A DNA stretch of 64,000 nt from the NCBI GenBank assembly GCA_025757745.1, contig CP107217.1:1240001-1304000 (forward strand). The letters are read 5' to 3'. This document shows positions 8,550 through 16,238 of the stretch, one piece after another. This stretch comes from Coriobacteriaceae bacterium (GTDB taxonomy: Bacteria > Actinomycetota > Coriobacteriia > Coriobacteriales > Coriobacteriaceae). The notes beneath the pieces are model-generated. The model ran no database searches and was not told where the DNA came from. It saw nothing but the letters and a program-made list of their open reading frames with translations. Each line of letters starts with the position of its first letter. The stretch's first letter is position 1. A program made the translations under genes and the position numbers.

Positions 8550-9944
8550 GTGAACGATTCTGATTTTCAAGAAATCCCAAACTATGCAATTCTAAGGTCA
8601 CAGCTAAATGGCATTTCCGCATCAATAGACAAATATACCAGCGACGCACCCATTTCTTCCACCAGGAAACTATTGACGGAGTCATTAGAAACAAAAGACA
8701 TGGATGGGGTGCTGTATGCATGCAGGGAAATTGCTTCATGGTATGAAAAGAATATTGACAGTATCAGGAGCAACGAATTCGTCTTCAATGTTGACACGCA
8801 TGAAGACAATATGAGACGACTTCCTCACATCATGCGCACCATTGAGAATAACAAAGGATGGTTTAATTCGTCCGCCAGCCCCTACGACATTCCGACGCAA
8901 ATCAGGCAAAAGCTTATCTTCATTAGTCATTCAACAAAAGATTCCGAATATGTTGCTTCACTTGTTGACCTGCTTCGCAAAATCGGCTTTACGGATAAGG
9001 ATGTTTTCTGCTCCTCTTATCCTGGATACGGTATTCCGCTCGGAAAGAATATCTATGAGTTCTTGAAAGGCTGTTTTAAGGACTATGAGCTCTTTGTTCT
9101 GTTCGTAATTTCAAAAGACAACTACTACTCCAGTCCGGCTTCACTAAATGAAATGGGTGCGGCATGGGTCCAGGGTTCAAAGTCCATTCCGATCCTTCTT
9201 CCTGGAATGAGTCCCGCTAAACTGAAAGGAGTGGTGGGGCCCGACTCTCTTGCTCTTTGTCTTGATAGCGACAACGTAAGGTACGATCTCAATAGTCTGA
9301 AGAACGACTTACTTCTTTTCTTTGGAAAACAACAAATCAACGAAAGTACTTGGGAGCATGATAGAGACTCCTTTTTGGAATCTTGCTTCGCCATTACTCC
9401 GCTAAGCTCTGAAGAGATGAGTTCCATTGAATCAGCAGACGAGAATACGACTCTTGCCGATCTAGTTGAAGATAGGGTTTCCTTGGAAAAGTCTCTGTAT
9501 CGTGCGCTTGTACTTGCAAAAGAAACTCAAAATAAGCCTTTGGAAGGTTGGATTAGAAGCGAACTAAGAGGTTACAAGAGCGATGACGATCTTCCGGACT
9601 ACAGAAAAACAAAAAGCACCAATTTCAGATACAGCGGTATTAACGGAAATATGCGGGTAACAAAGGCTTCCTTGCCAGTGGGTTTCATAAGAGACGAAAT
9701 TATTGACATGATTAAGAACGTTGAATATCGGGAAGGGATTAGGCAAATCGAGGATTTTGCTAATTCGTCTAGCGCTGGCGCGATTGATAGAAGTATGCTC
9801 GCAGGGGAAGTCGCTCGCAACACCCAAGGTGTTGTTCAGTGTGTTGCATTGGAGCAGTTGCTTCCCCCGTCATTTTTCAGCTCTATTGTCGCAGACGTAA
9901 AAGATCGACTGATAGAAGTATTTATGAATAACGGTGCTAGCTAG
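8550..9944 (+). CDS. TIR-domain protein with AbiTii-like C-terminal domain, candidate defence effector
   Basis: A 464-aa protein that probably acts as an NAD-consuming or signalling effector in phage defence. Residues 1-115 are helical and unrecognised. Residues about 121-255 form a TIR domain: KLIFISHSTKD at 121-131, DKDVFCSS, and SLNEMGAAW with Glu201 in the position of the TIR catalytic glutamate. Residues about 305-460 resemble the AbiTii abortive-infection domain (L-A-K-E-T-Q-N-K-P-L-E-G-W-I, then S-E-L-R-G-Y and D-L-P-D-Y-R). The GTG start at 8550 is chosen from the frame limit; the ribosome binding site is weak. The gene is distinctly more AT-rich than the core genes and stands alone, which fits recent acquisition. 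TIR NADase activity is known for the family, not shown here. Confidence 0.78.
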   Translation: MNDSDFQEIPNYAILRSQLNGISASIDKYTSDAPISSTRKLLTESLETKDMDGVLYACREIASWYEKNIDSIRSNEFVFNVDTHEDNMRRLPHIMRTIENNKGWFNSSASPYDIPTQIRQKLIFISHSTKDSEYVASLVDLLRKIGFTDKDVFCSSYPGYGIPLGKNIYEFLKGCFKDYELFVLFVISKDNYYSSPASLNEMGAAWVQGSKSIPILLPGMSPAKLKGVVGPDSLALCLDSDNVRYDLNSLKNDLLLFFGKQQINESTWEHDRDSFLESCFAITPLSSEEMSSIESADENTTLADLVEDRVSLEKSLYRALVLAKETQNKPLEGWIRSELRGYKSDDDLPDYRKTKSTNFRYSGINGNMRVTKASLPVGFIRDEIIDMIKNVEYREGIRQIEDFANSSSAGAIDRSMLAGEVARNTQGVVQCVALEQLLPPSFFSSIVADVKDRLIEVFMNNGAS

Positions 9945-10296
9945 GCACTTGGTCTATTTTGTATGGTGTTGCTCTCAGCTTTTTCAGCGTATCAGGCCAA
10001 GTATTCGTAACGCTTATCTCACGATCCGAATAACGGCTAATTCGCCACCATTTCGATAATTTAGCCTGGTCAAAGAGTCGTCTTATCCGAGTCTTCGTCG
10101 AGGTTTAGTACACTTTGACCTGCGGCGCGCTTGTCAAACCGACAGGTCATCTCCTCTTGAAGGGGCCCTCATACTCCCACGTAATTGGCATCGCACCATA
10201 AAGTACTTATAAATCAAGCTGTATTATGTTAGTCAGCTCAAGCAGTTTCTAAATTGGTTTATTTAAAACCCTTTGCCCGTATCACTGGAGACCACT
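9945..10296. other. Gene-free AT-rich gap
   Basis: 352 bases between the TIR gene and the GIY-YIG gene. I see no complete gene, tRNA or strong terminator. The last 100 bases are AT-rich and could hold the promoter of the downstream gene, but no clear -35/-10 pair can be fixed. Confidence 0.45.
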
Positions 10297-10887
10297 ATGA
10301 GAAATTATTACCAGGTCAAGGCCGTTGCTTCAGCCCCTCCGAAAAGGCTTATTGCAGTTGGAAAGCTCGTCTGTGTTATTGGGCTCCTCATTACACTCGG
10401 GGGTCCATTTTTGGCTTGGCTGCTTAGCGTTGGTGTAAATCGCGTGCCGTCTTTCCCGTTTATATTTCTTGGGTTGTTCTTGTTTATCGATGGTCTGCTG
10501 TTGGTCTCGACCGCGTCGAGGCAGCAAAAGGAGCTAATATATCTACGTCAATCTCTCCTGGAAGATGGTTCGCAGTTCACCGCAAGTGCTGAAGAGTTTA
10601 TGTCTCAGCGAAAGGCTCTGGTACAACAAGGCGAGGTTACAGGCATATTCATCGTTCATAATGCAACCAAAGATCTGTACTACGTAGGCCAAAGCGCAAA
10701 GGCGATTGACCGGGCAGCTCTTCAGTTTCTTGGAAGAGGTAATTGTGATGTGTACGCCGACTTCAAGTACGGCGATGCATTCAACGTGCGTATAGTTCCA
10801 CTGTCTACAAGCGGCTATGAGAGCCTCATTGAGTTAAAGCGCACGGCAATAAAGGCGCTTGAGGCCGCTGGCGACAAGCTTTACTAA
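10297..10887 (+). CDS. Membrane-anchored GIY-YIG-like domain protein
   Basis: A 196-aa protein with two membrane helices (about residues 20-45 and 53-72), a short helical linker, and a C-terminal domain resembling GIY-YIG nucleases: G-I-F at 116-118, Y-V-G at 129-131 in YYVGQS, Arg139, and a glutamate (Glu175 or Glu179) in the place of the metal-binding residue. The domain would face the cytoplasm. ATG 10297 is preferred over an upstream in-frame GTG because CTGGAG lies at 10285-10290. GIY-YIG proteins cut DNA in repair, homing or restriction; a membrane-tethered form could act on incoming DNA, which is inference. It is a monocistronic gene in the island. Confidence 0.6.
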   Translation: MRNYYQVKAVASAPPKRLIAVGKLVCVIGLLITLGGPFLAWLLSVGVNRVPSFPFIFLGLFLFIDGLLLVSTASRQQKELIYLRQSLLEDGSQFTASAEEFMSQRKALVQQGEVTGIFIVHNATKDLYYVGQSAKAIDRAALQFLGRGNCDVYADFKYGDAFNVRIVPLSTSGYESLIELKRTAIKALEAAGDKLY

Positions 10888-10989
10888 GGATGGGTCGCCT
10901 TCCCCGTTAAATGCGTCTTATGGTGATTCTATTGCGACAAATTGGCTTAGGGGAGTCGTGTCTGCTGCTTGTACTTAAACGGCAACGGC

Positions 10990-11124
10990 GATATCGTCAC
11001 CAATCCGCCCTAGCATATGCGCCCCACCTTCCATAAAAATATTGCTGAGCTTTTCGCATCCTATCCAACTGCAGAGCCGTGGAGCAGCCGCATGGCGATT
11101 GCCTTCCATACAATCGAAAAGTAG
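10990..11124 (+). pseudogene. Remnant of an MNT nucleotidyltransferase (third copy)
   Basis: The segment from 10990 reads D-I-V-T-N-P-P-stop-H-M-R-P-T-F-H-K-N-I, matching the C-terminal part of the MntA-like proteins at 11134 and 13491 almost residue for residue, with GAG changed to TAG at 11011-11013. After the match the frame runs on to TAG at 11122 with an unrelated tail. The N-terminal catalytic half is absent. It points to repeated duplication and decay of this antitoxin family in the island. Confidence 0.65.
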
Positions 11125-11133
11125 AATTAAGAC

Positions 11134-11433
11134 ATGATTACTCTTGTCGACATATCAGCTGCTGTTTCTCGCGTACTGTCTCGTTATGACGTCCGTGAAG
11201 CCTATCTGTTCGGCTCTTTTGCCCGTGGCGAACAGACACCAGATAGCGATATTGACCTGCGTCTTGTTTGCGGAGACAGCATGACATTTGGCACGCTATA
11301 CGAACTCTCCCTTGAACTCGAAGAGGAACTCGGGCGAGAGGTTGAGATTGTAACCAATCCGCCCGAGCACATGCGTCCGGCTTTTCGCAAAAACATTGAA
11401 CAGGATGAGGTGTGTCTCTATGAGGCGGCGTAA
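11134..11433 (+). CDS. mntA: MntA-like minimal nucleotidyltransferase antitoxin
   Basis: Antitoxin of a HEPN/MNT toxin-antitoxin pair. In studied pairs MntA neutralises the HepT RNase by attaching AMP to its active-site tyrosine. The 99-aa protein carries the nucleotidyltransferase signature G27-S28-F-A-R-G, then Asp39-x-Asp41 (PDSDIDLR), the metal ligands. ATG 11134 lies a few bases after an AGAATTAAGA stretch; no strong ribosome binding site is visible. It overlaps the toxin gene by 14 bases. It is nearly identical in layout to the copy at 13491. Confidence 0.85.
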   Translation: MITLVDISAAVSRVLSRYDVREAYLFGSFARGEQTPDSDIDLRLVCGDSMTFGTLYELSLELEEELGREVEIVTNPPEHMRPAFRKNIEQDEVCLYEAA

Positions 11434-11788
11434 GCGTGACACTGAGCTCATCGATGTCATCTTGTCTGATTGCGAGACGCTGACTAAACGTATCGACCAT
11501 TTTGGCTCTACGGAGAGTTCCTTTGTTTGCGATAGAAGCGAGGAAGGCGAACTTGCCTACGACGCAATCATGAGCCCTGTTTACAGAATAGCCGAGGATG
11601 CGCTCCATCTTTCTGATGAGGTCCAATCAGCTTTTCCGGAGTACCCTTGGAATGATATTAGGGGTTTTCGCAACTTCGTAGCTCATGGTTATCGTGAGGT
11701 TGATCGATCCCTTGCTTGGAAAGTAATCGTCGATGATATTCCCGAGCTAGAGAAAGCTTTGCGAATCTTTAAGGAGCATCAGAGCTAA
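11420..11788 (+). CDS. hepT: HepT-like HEPN toxin (RNase)
   Basis: HEPN-family ribonuclease toxin (DUF86/HepT). The 122-aa helical protein has the catalytic motif R84-x4-H89-x-Tyr91 in RNFVAHGY; Tyr91 is the expected AMPylation site for MntA. ATG 11420 lies inside the end of mntA, so expression is coupled and antitoxin is made first. An earlier in-frame start at 11396 would lie deeper in mntA and is less likely. The pair may serve as an anti-phage or plasmid-maintenance module, as known for some relatives. Confidence 0.85.
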   Translation: MRRRKRDTELIDVILSDCETLTKRIDHFGSTESSFVCDRSEEGELAYDAIMSPVYRIAEDALHLSDEVQSAFPEYPWNDIRGFRNFVAHGYREVDRSLAWKVIVDDIPELEKALRIFKEHQS

Positions 11789-12004
11789 TGCTTCCTTGGT
11801 GGCACGTTGTCCTCGACAGTCTACGGAGCTTCGTCGAACATGGCCTCCTTTCACCGACTGGCAAAACGATTTACACTTAATTTCGGGGGTTCGATCGCAG
11901 GTTTCCTCGTTGCCCCTTGCCCGATCTCGCTACACTAATAAATGCTGCTACCAGGTAATTTCCTGGCGCAGTCTCCATTGGCTCCTGCGAAGATCGGAGC
12001 GGTT

Positions 12005-13099
12005 ATGTTTACTGCCGCGTTCCACACTAGCCGACACTACATCCTATTTACTGTCATGGCCTGCCTATGCGTTTTGCTGGGCGGGCCTTCTTATGCCGCG
12101 GGCGCGGACAGCCTGTTCATTGCGGGCTCCACGTACTACGAGCCAGGTGTGTCGGGTCCCGGGTGGGCTTGGACCGAGGCCGAACGTCTGGAACTCACCG
12201 GCTATACGGGCGAAGCCATCGGCGCCGACGGCGACTTGGTAGTGACGCTTGTGGGGCAAAACTCCGTGGTCGAGACGCATGCGCCCGATGCGGACATTTC
12301 CATGAGCGGCATGGAGGTGTGGGGAAACCTTACGCTTCGCGGCTCGGGCTCGCTCACGGCGACGGGTTCGCAATGCGGGATCCATGTGGCCCAGGCGCTG
12401 GTGGTGGACGGCTGCACGGTCGATGCCAGGGCCGACGGGGCAGGCGTTATTGACCAGACGGTGGCCGGTATTGCCGCAGGTAGCTTGACCGTACGCGCCG
12501 GCGGGCACCTTACTGCTGTAGGCGCGGGAACCGATGCGGGCTTGCGCTTTTATGGCGTGCGCTTGCTCGACGAGGGGTTTGGGGCTGACGTTGCGAGCGA
12601 GACGCTTGTCGTGGACGCGTCCTGGCTGGATGCAACCGGTACGGATGCCGGCGTTGCCTGCGATCGTGGGTCGCTCGTGGCTGCGCACTTTGCGACGCCC
12701 GTAGGCGGGGCCTTTGGCGCTGCCAGCGTGGTGGATGCTGACGGGGCCGTTGCCACGCATGTGATGATCGAGCCCGCTGGCGCCACCGCACCGGCGGGGG
12801 AGACTGAGTCGCCCGGCGGCGAGGTGCCGGGGGATGGCACGGGCGAGCCTACTGGTGGCGCCGACCCTGCTGCAGGTCAACCCGGTGCGAGACCGGCGAC
12901 GGATCCTGCGGTGAAACCCGCGGCTACGTCGCCCAAGACAACGGCCACCAAGACAACAATCAGCAAGACGACCAAGTCCAAATCCACTATGGCAACAACA
13001 TCGGCGCTTCCCAAGACCGGCGACAACCACTGGATAGCTGCCTCCTTAACGCTATTCCTGCTGGGGACAGTGCTTCTGAGCACCGCATACCGCTGCTGA
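12005..13099 (+). CDS. LPXTG-anchored surface protein with right-handed beta-helix-like body
   Basis: A 364-aa secreted protein with an N-terminal signal peptide (hydrophobic residues about 11-28, cleavage after S-Y-A-A), a body of short beta repeats rich in G, D and V (L-T-L-R-G-S-G-S-L, S-L-T-V-R-A-G-G-H-L), a Pro/Thr/Lys-rich wall-spanning stretch, and a sortase signal LPKTG at 335-339 followed by a hydrophobic segment and a short tail. It is expected to be fixed to peptidoglycan by a sortase. ATG 12005 has GGAGC at 11995-11999. The body resembles pectate-lyase-type fold repeats but no catalytic site is seen. The role could be adhesion or decoy. Confidence 0.8.
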   Translation: MFTAAFHTSRHYILFTVMACLCVLLGGPSYAAGADSLFIAGSTYYEPGVSGPGWAWTEAERLELTGYTGEAIGADGDLVVTLVGQNSVVETHAPDADISMSGMEVWGNLTLRGSGSLTATGSQCGIHVAQALVVDGCTVDARADGAGVIDQTVAGIAAGSLTVRAGGHLTAVGAGTDAGLRFYGVRLLDEGFGADVASETLVVDASWLDATGTDAGVACDRGSLVAAHFATPVGGAFGAASVVDADGAVATHVMIEPAGATAPAGETESPGGEVPGDGTGEPTGGADPAAGQPGARPATDPAVKPAATSPKTTATKTTISKTTKSKSTMATTSALPKTGDNHWIAASLTLFLLGTVLLSTAYRC

Positions 13100-13151
13100 T
13101 GCGGTACGACGCACCTGGCAGCAATACAAAAGCTCTGTAGGAGCTTTAAGG

Positions 13152-13184
13152 GCAACGCTTTCGGCAAGGAAGCGTTGCTTTTGT
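13152..13184 (+). terminator. Intrinsic terminator after the LPXTG gene
   Basis: Stem GCAACGCTT (13152-13160) pairs with AAGCGTTGC (13170-13178), followed by a T-rich stretch. Confidence 0.8.
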
Positions 13185-13462
13185 CATTTTGGAGATACGT
13201 TCAGCTTGATGATGGCACCCAGGTTGCCTACTCAGAGACAAGAGAAGATGGAACCGTTCGCGTAGCCGTCGAGCGCCCGGTTGACTTTGGCTTTGACCAT
13301 GCGGAATGCTTCTTGCCTGTGGTCAAATGGTTCAACGTCGAAGGATTTACTGCTGATGACCTCAATTTCTTGATAGAATTTATCATATCAAACGCCCCGT
13401 TTATCTTCGAGCTCGCCGAACGCCAAAAAGCCGGACCGGCGGTTTCGGCGCTGGCCCTCTGA
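13175..13462 (+). CDS. Hypothetical protein, start uncertain
   Basis: I do not know the function. The 95-aa frame contains a well-formed sequence (QLDDGTQVAYSETREDGTVR, then VERPVDFGFDHAECFLP and an aspartate/leucine-rich end) of the kind seen as small proteins beside toxin-antitoxin genes in Coriobacteriia, from general recollection. No ATG is present. TTG 13175 and TTG 13181 both lie in or next to the upstream terminator, so the native start may have been lost or replaced when the LPXTG gene landed here. It precedes the second MNT gene by 28 bases. Confidence 0.5.
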   Translation: MLLSFWRYVQLDDGTQVAYSETREDGTVRVAVERPVDFGFDHAECFLPVVKWFNVEGFTADDLNFLIEFIISNAPFIFELAERQKAGPAVSALAL

Positions 13463-13490
13463 CGTTCTACTGTTGAACGGTAAATAACCC

Positions 13491-13790
13491 ATGATTTCGC
13501 CTACCGACATATCCACCGCGGTCTCCCGCGTACTGGCTCAATACGACGTCAGCGAAGCATATTTATTTGGCTCGTTTGCCCGAGGCGAGCAAACGCCCGA
13601 TAGCGATATTGACTTGCGCCTAGTCTGCGGCAACACCATGACGTTCGGCACGCTTTACGAAATCTCCCATGAGCTTGAGAAAGAACTTGGGCGAAAGGTC
13701 GATATCGTCACCAACCCACCAGAGCACATGCGCCCGACCTTCCGCAAAAGCATCGAACAGGAAGAGGTGCGCATCTATGAAGTGCTGTAA
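13491..13790 (+). CDS. MntA-like nucleotidyltransferase, second copy
   Basis: A 99-aa MNT nucleotidyltransferase with the same signature as the copy at 11134 (GSFARGEQTPDSDIDLR) and near-identical sequence throughout. It is expected to bind ATP and Mg and to AMPylate a HEPN partner. Here no HepT gene follows: the 3' end overlaps by 14 bases a short frame that begins like HepT (M-K-C-C-K-Q versus M-R-R-R-K-R) but turns into an unrelated antitoxin-like tail. It may be an orphan antitoxin able to act on the HepT of the first locus. Confidence 0.85.
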   Translation: MISPTDISTAVSRVLAQYDVSEAYLFGSFARGEQTPDSDIDLRLVCGNTMTFGTLYEISHELEKELGRKVDIVTNPPEHMRPTFRKSIEQEEVRIYEVL

Positions 13791-13965
13791 ACAGGACGGG
13801 GAGCTTGCGAATACTAGCCCTCAAACTTTTCCTTCCAAAGAACCCAACCCGGAGACCCTCGAGGCCATCCGCGAAGGTGACGCATTCTTTGCAGCAAGGG
13901 AGTCCGGTCGCTTCGACAACGGCGCCGATCTAATCGATGCAGCTCTAAAAGCTCCTGAAGCGTGA
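13777..13965 (+). CDS. Short chimeric frame with RelB/DinJ-like antitoxin tail
   Basis: A 62-aa product starting at ATG 13777 inside the MNT gene, the exact place where hepT starts in the first locus. From about residue 24 it reads N-P-E-T-L-E-A-I-R-E-G-D-A-F and GRFDNGADLIDAAL, typical of the C-terminal toxin-binding half of RelB/DinJ-family antitoxins. The N-terminal ribbon-helix-helix half is missing. It looks like a deletion joint between a hepT start and a dinJ end. It may be non-functional or may still bind a RelE/YafQ toxin elsewhere. Confidence 0.55.
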   Translation: MKCCKQDGELANTSPQTFPSKEPNPETLEAIREGDAFFAARESGRFDNGADLIDAALKAPEA

Positions 13966-14011
13966 GAGAATTTAACCACCGAAGAGACTGTCGTCTTGGA
14001 GGTGCCAGATC

Positions 14012-14038
14012 GGCGAGGTACGTACCTCGCCATTTTTG
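14012..14038 (+). terminator. Intrinsic terminator
   Basis: Perfect palindrome GGCGAGGTACGTACCTCGCC at 14012-14031 followed by ATTTTTG. It closes the second MNT locus. Confidence 0.82.
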
Positions 14039-14196
14039 TACGATTTGATCAAATGTCTAAGCATTTGAACCTGCATATCGACGAGGTCGGCAATGCGGAT
14101 AAGCCTTTTCTGCCTAGTGGCAGGCTTAATTCGCGATATCCTTCATGTGTTATACTTGAGCCATAAATTCTGTTTCAAGTATTCGAAAGGCTTGAG

Positions 14197-15372
14197 ATGA
14201 AGTTGTTAAAGGTTTGCTTCGACCATCTCTCGATGTTCGAAGACGGGTTGTTCGAAATCGACCTGTTCGCCTCCGACCGCGTGACGGCCTCCGATGAGTC
14301 GGCTTTCGAACTGGCGGACCATCTCTACGTGAATAGCGTCGTTGCGCTGGCGGGCATTAACGCTACGGGCAAAACAACAGCACTGAACCTGCTGGAGCTC
14401 GCCTGCCGCATTGTTGACGGCTCTCCGGCGCGCGGCGGCGGGCTCCCATCAACGTTCCCCGCCGCGTTCGACGGCCCGTCCAAGCTCAAGTGCGTCATAT
14501 GGCACGCAGATCGTCTTTACTTGCTCGAGTCGGTGCTGCAGACTGTCGAAGGAGGCGACGACGGTCCCGAGCTGACGTTCTCCGATGAGGTGATTTCTTC
14601 GCTGCCAGCCAAGGCCCTCAAGCGCTCGACCCTGGCATCCTGGGCCGAAATCGAGAAATTCGCGTCCCCGCTGTGCGACCGTGCTCAGATGCCGGACTCT
14701 TGGGCGGCGCTTACGCCGCCTGACGTTTCCGTCGCAGCCGCTGTGCTCGCCAAGGACTTCGGCCATCGCATCCGAGCGATAGCATTGCGCGACGGTGGCT
14801 TCCGCCTCACTGAGCAATTCAACGGTCTCGACGACGTGCTTCGTGTTTTCGACTCTGGCATCGAGCACCTCGAGGTCCGGGACTCCGGTCGCGCCTTCGT
14901 ACTGACGTTTACAGGTCGCGAGCCCATCACGATCTCCGAGCGGGGGCTCACCGAGGTACTCTCCTCCGGCACTGTACGTGGCCTAGGGCTGGTGCAGCGC
15001 GCAATGAGGGTCCTGCGCTCCGGCGGCTACCTTTTAGTCGACGAGGTGGAGAACCACCTTAACCGCCAACTGGTTAACGTCGTGCTTGATCTGTTTGCCG
15101 CCCGCGGGACCAACCCCAACGGCGCGACGCTGGTTTTCACGACTCACTACCCGCAGCTCCTCGATCACGTGCACCGCAAGGACAACGTGTTCTTTCTCGC
15201 CCGACGCAACGGCGGTGCGCGCGTGGTGAAGTACGCCGACCGCGTGAAACGCATCGAGAACAAGAAATCGGAGGTATTCGCCTCGAACTTTGTGAAGGGG
15301 ACCGCTCCGCGCTACGCCGACGTGCGCGCGCTTAAAGAGCTCGTCGCAGAGGAGGTGTCCGATGAGCGGTGA
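14197..15372 (+). CDS. AAA/SMC-like ATPase, first gene of a two-gene candidate defence module
   Basis: A 391-aa ABC/OLD-type ATPase of unknown function. Walker A is GINATGKT at 53-60, Walker B is YLLVDEVEN at 278-286, and a switch histidine lies in T-T-H-Y-P-Q. A signature-like L-S-S-G-T precedes Walker B. The N-terminus (F-E-D-G-L-F-E-I-D) is the usual opening of AAA_15/AAA_21 proteins. Its stop overlaps the next gene by 11 bases, so the two products probably act together. Such ATPase plus small-partner pairs recall AbiL/RloAB and Gabija-like arrangements, where ATP-dependent sensing gates a nuclease; that comparison is by architecture only. Confidence 0.75.
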   Translation: MKLLKVCFDHLSMFEDGLFEIDLFASDRVTASDESAFELADHLYVNSVVALAGINATGKTTALNLLELACRIVDGSPARGGGLPSTFPAAFDGPSKLKCVIWHADRLYLLESVLQTVEGGDDGPELTFSDEVISSLPAKALKRSTLASWAEIEKFASPLCDRAQMPDSWAALTPPDVSVAAAVLAKDFGHRIRAIALRDGGFRLTEQFNGLDDVLRVFDSGIEHLEVRDSGRAFVLTFTGREPITISERGLTEVLSSGTVRGLGLVQRAMRVLRSGGYLLVDEVENHLNRQLVNVVLDLFAARGTNPNGATLVFTTHYPQLLDHVHRKDNVFFLARRNGGARVVKYADRVKRIENKKSEVFASNFVKGTAPRYADVRALKELVAEEVSDER

Positions 15373-15892
15373 TAACGGTTTTCGCTTTGCGGGATATCAT
15401 CCGATCATCTCCTGCGAGGGAACAGCGGAACAGGTGGCCGTGGACATTCTCCTCGAGGCGGACGCGCTCGTCTTTTCAGAGGCCGACGTCGTGGACGTCA
15501 CCCGCCTGCGCAAAGCCTCCGATATCCAAGATAACTACCTCAACTTAGACTATGACTGGCCAGTCTGCATCGTCAGGGTGCTGGACTCGAGGAAAGAACG
15601 CTTCAAACTCGGCAACCTGTACGCCGGCCGCTTCCCGGTGGTTAGCTACGTGACCCATCCCGAGATAGAGGTGCTGGCCATTATTCGAGAGGGCTCGTGG
15701 AGACGCTGGCACGGCGGACGCATGAAACCGAGCGACTTCTGCAAACAGGAGCTCGGCATGCACGAGGTAAAGAGGGAAGGCTTCCTCAAAAGTTATTGGG
15801 ATGCCGATTCGCTTACGGCAGCCGCCAGGGAATACAAGCGACTTTCGAAGATCCCCAAGGGCGAGTTGTGCCTGGCAGACCTCATCCGGTAA
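15362..15892 (+). CDS. Small partner of the ATPase, Toprim/RloB-like features
   Basis: A 176-aa protein whose ATG lies within the end of the ATPase gene. It has an E-G-x-x-E-like stretch (ISCEGTAEQVAVDILLE) and an Asp in R-V-L-D-S-R after a hydrophobic strand, in the order expected for a Toprim fold (Glu, then Asp), followed by P-E-I-E-V-L-A-I-I-R-E-G and K-P-S-D-F-C-K. The Toprim reading is tentative, since the second acidic residue of DxD is not seen. If correct, it would be the nuclease arm of the pair. A basic, helical C-terminus ends in G-E-L-C-L-A-D-L-I. Confidence 0.65.
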   Translation: MSGDNGFRFAGYHPIISCEGTAEQVAVDILLEADALVFSEADVVDVTRLRKASDIQDNYLNLDYDWPVCIVRVLDSRKERFKLGNLYAGRFPVVSYVTHPEIEVLAIIREGSWRRWHGGRMKPSDFCKQELGMHEVKREGFLKSYWDADSLTAAAREYKRLSKIPKGELCLADLIR

Positions 15893-16007
15893 AGGTTTGC
15901 AGCCACCGCAATACCCATAACGCTTCCCAAGACTACCGGCTGCCGCTTGATTGCCCTTTTCTCGGCGCTTTTCTTGCCGTGCACAACACAGCCATAACGC
16001 CCATTTC

Positions 16008-16131
16008 CGGAAGTGCGGGGAAAAATCGCAACCAGCCGAGCACAAACCAAATTTTGGCGTCAAAACCGCAGGTCACGAAAGGGTATAACCGGGGTCTGGT
16101 TGGCGGAACTCGGTCTTTCCCCGCACTTCCG
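16008..16131. repeat. 124-bp segment with 16-bp terminal inverted repeats
   Basis: CGGAAGTGCGGGGAAA (16008-16023) is the exact reverse complement of 16116-16131. It lies in a 346-bp gap without genes between two defence-like modules. No target-site duplication is evident. It could be a miniature inverted-repeat element or a structured RNA. Confidence 0.55.
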
Positions 16132-16238
16132 AACTCGGAGAGTCTTAGAAGCCAGTATTGAATATCGGCAGCCACTTGCCGAAAACCCATTTGAGGGAAT
16201 CCGTATCGTCAATATCATTCGAGAGGGGATGACGGGCG

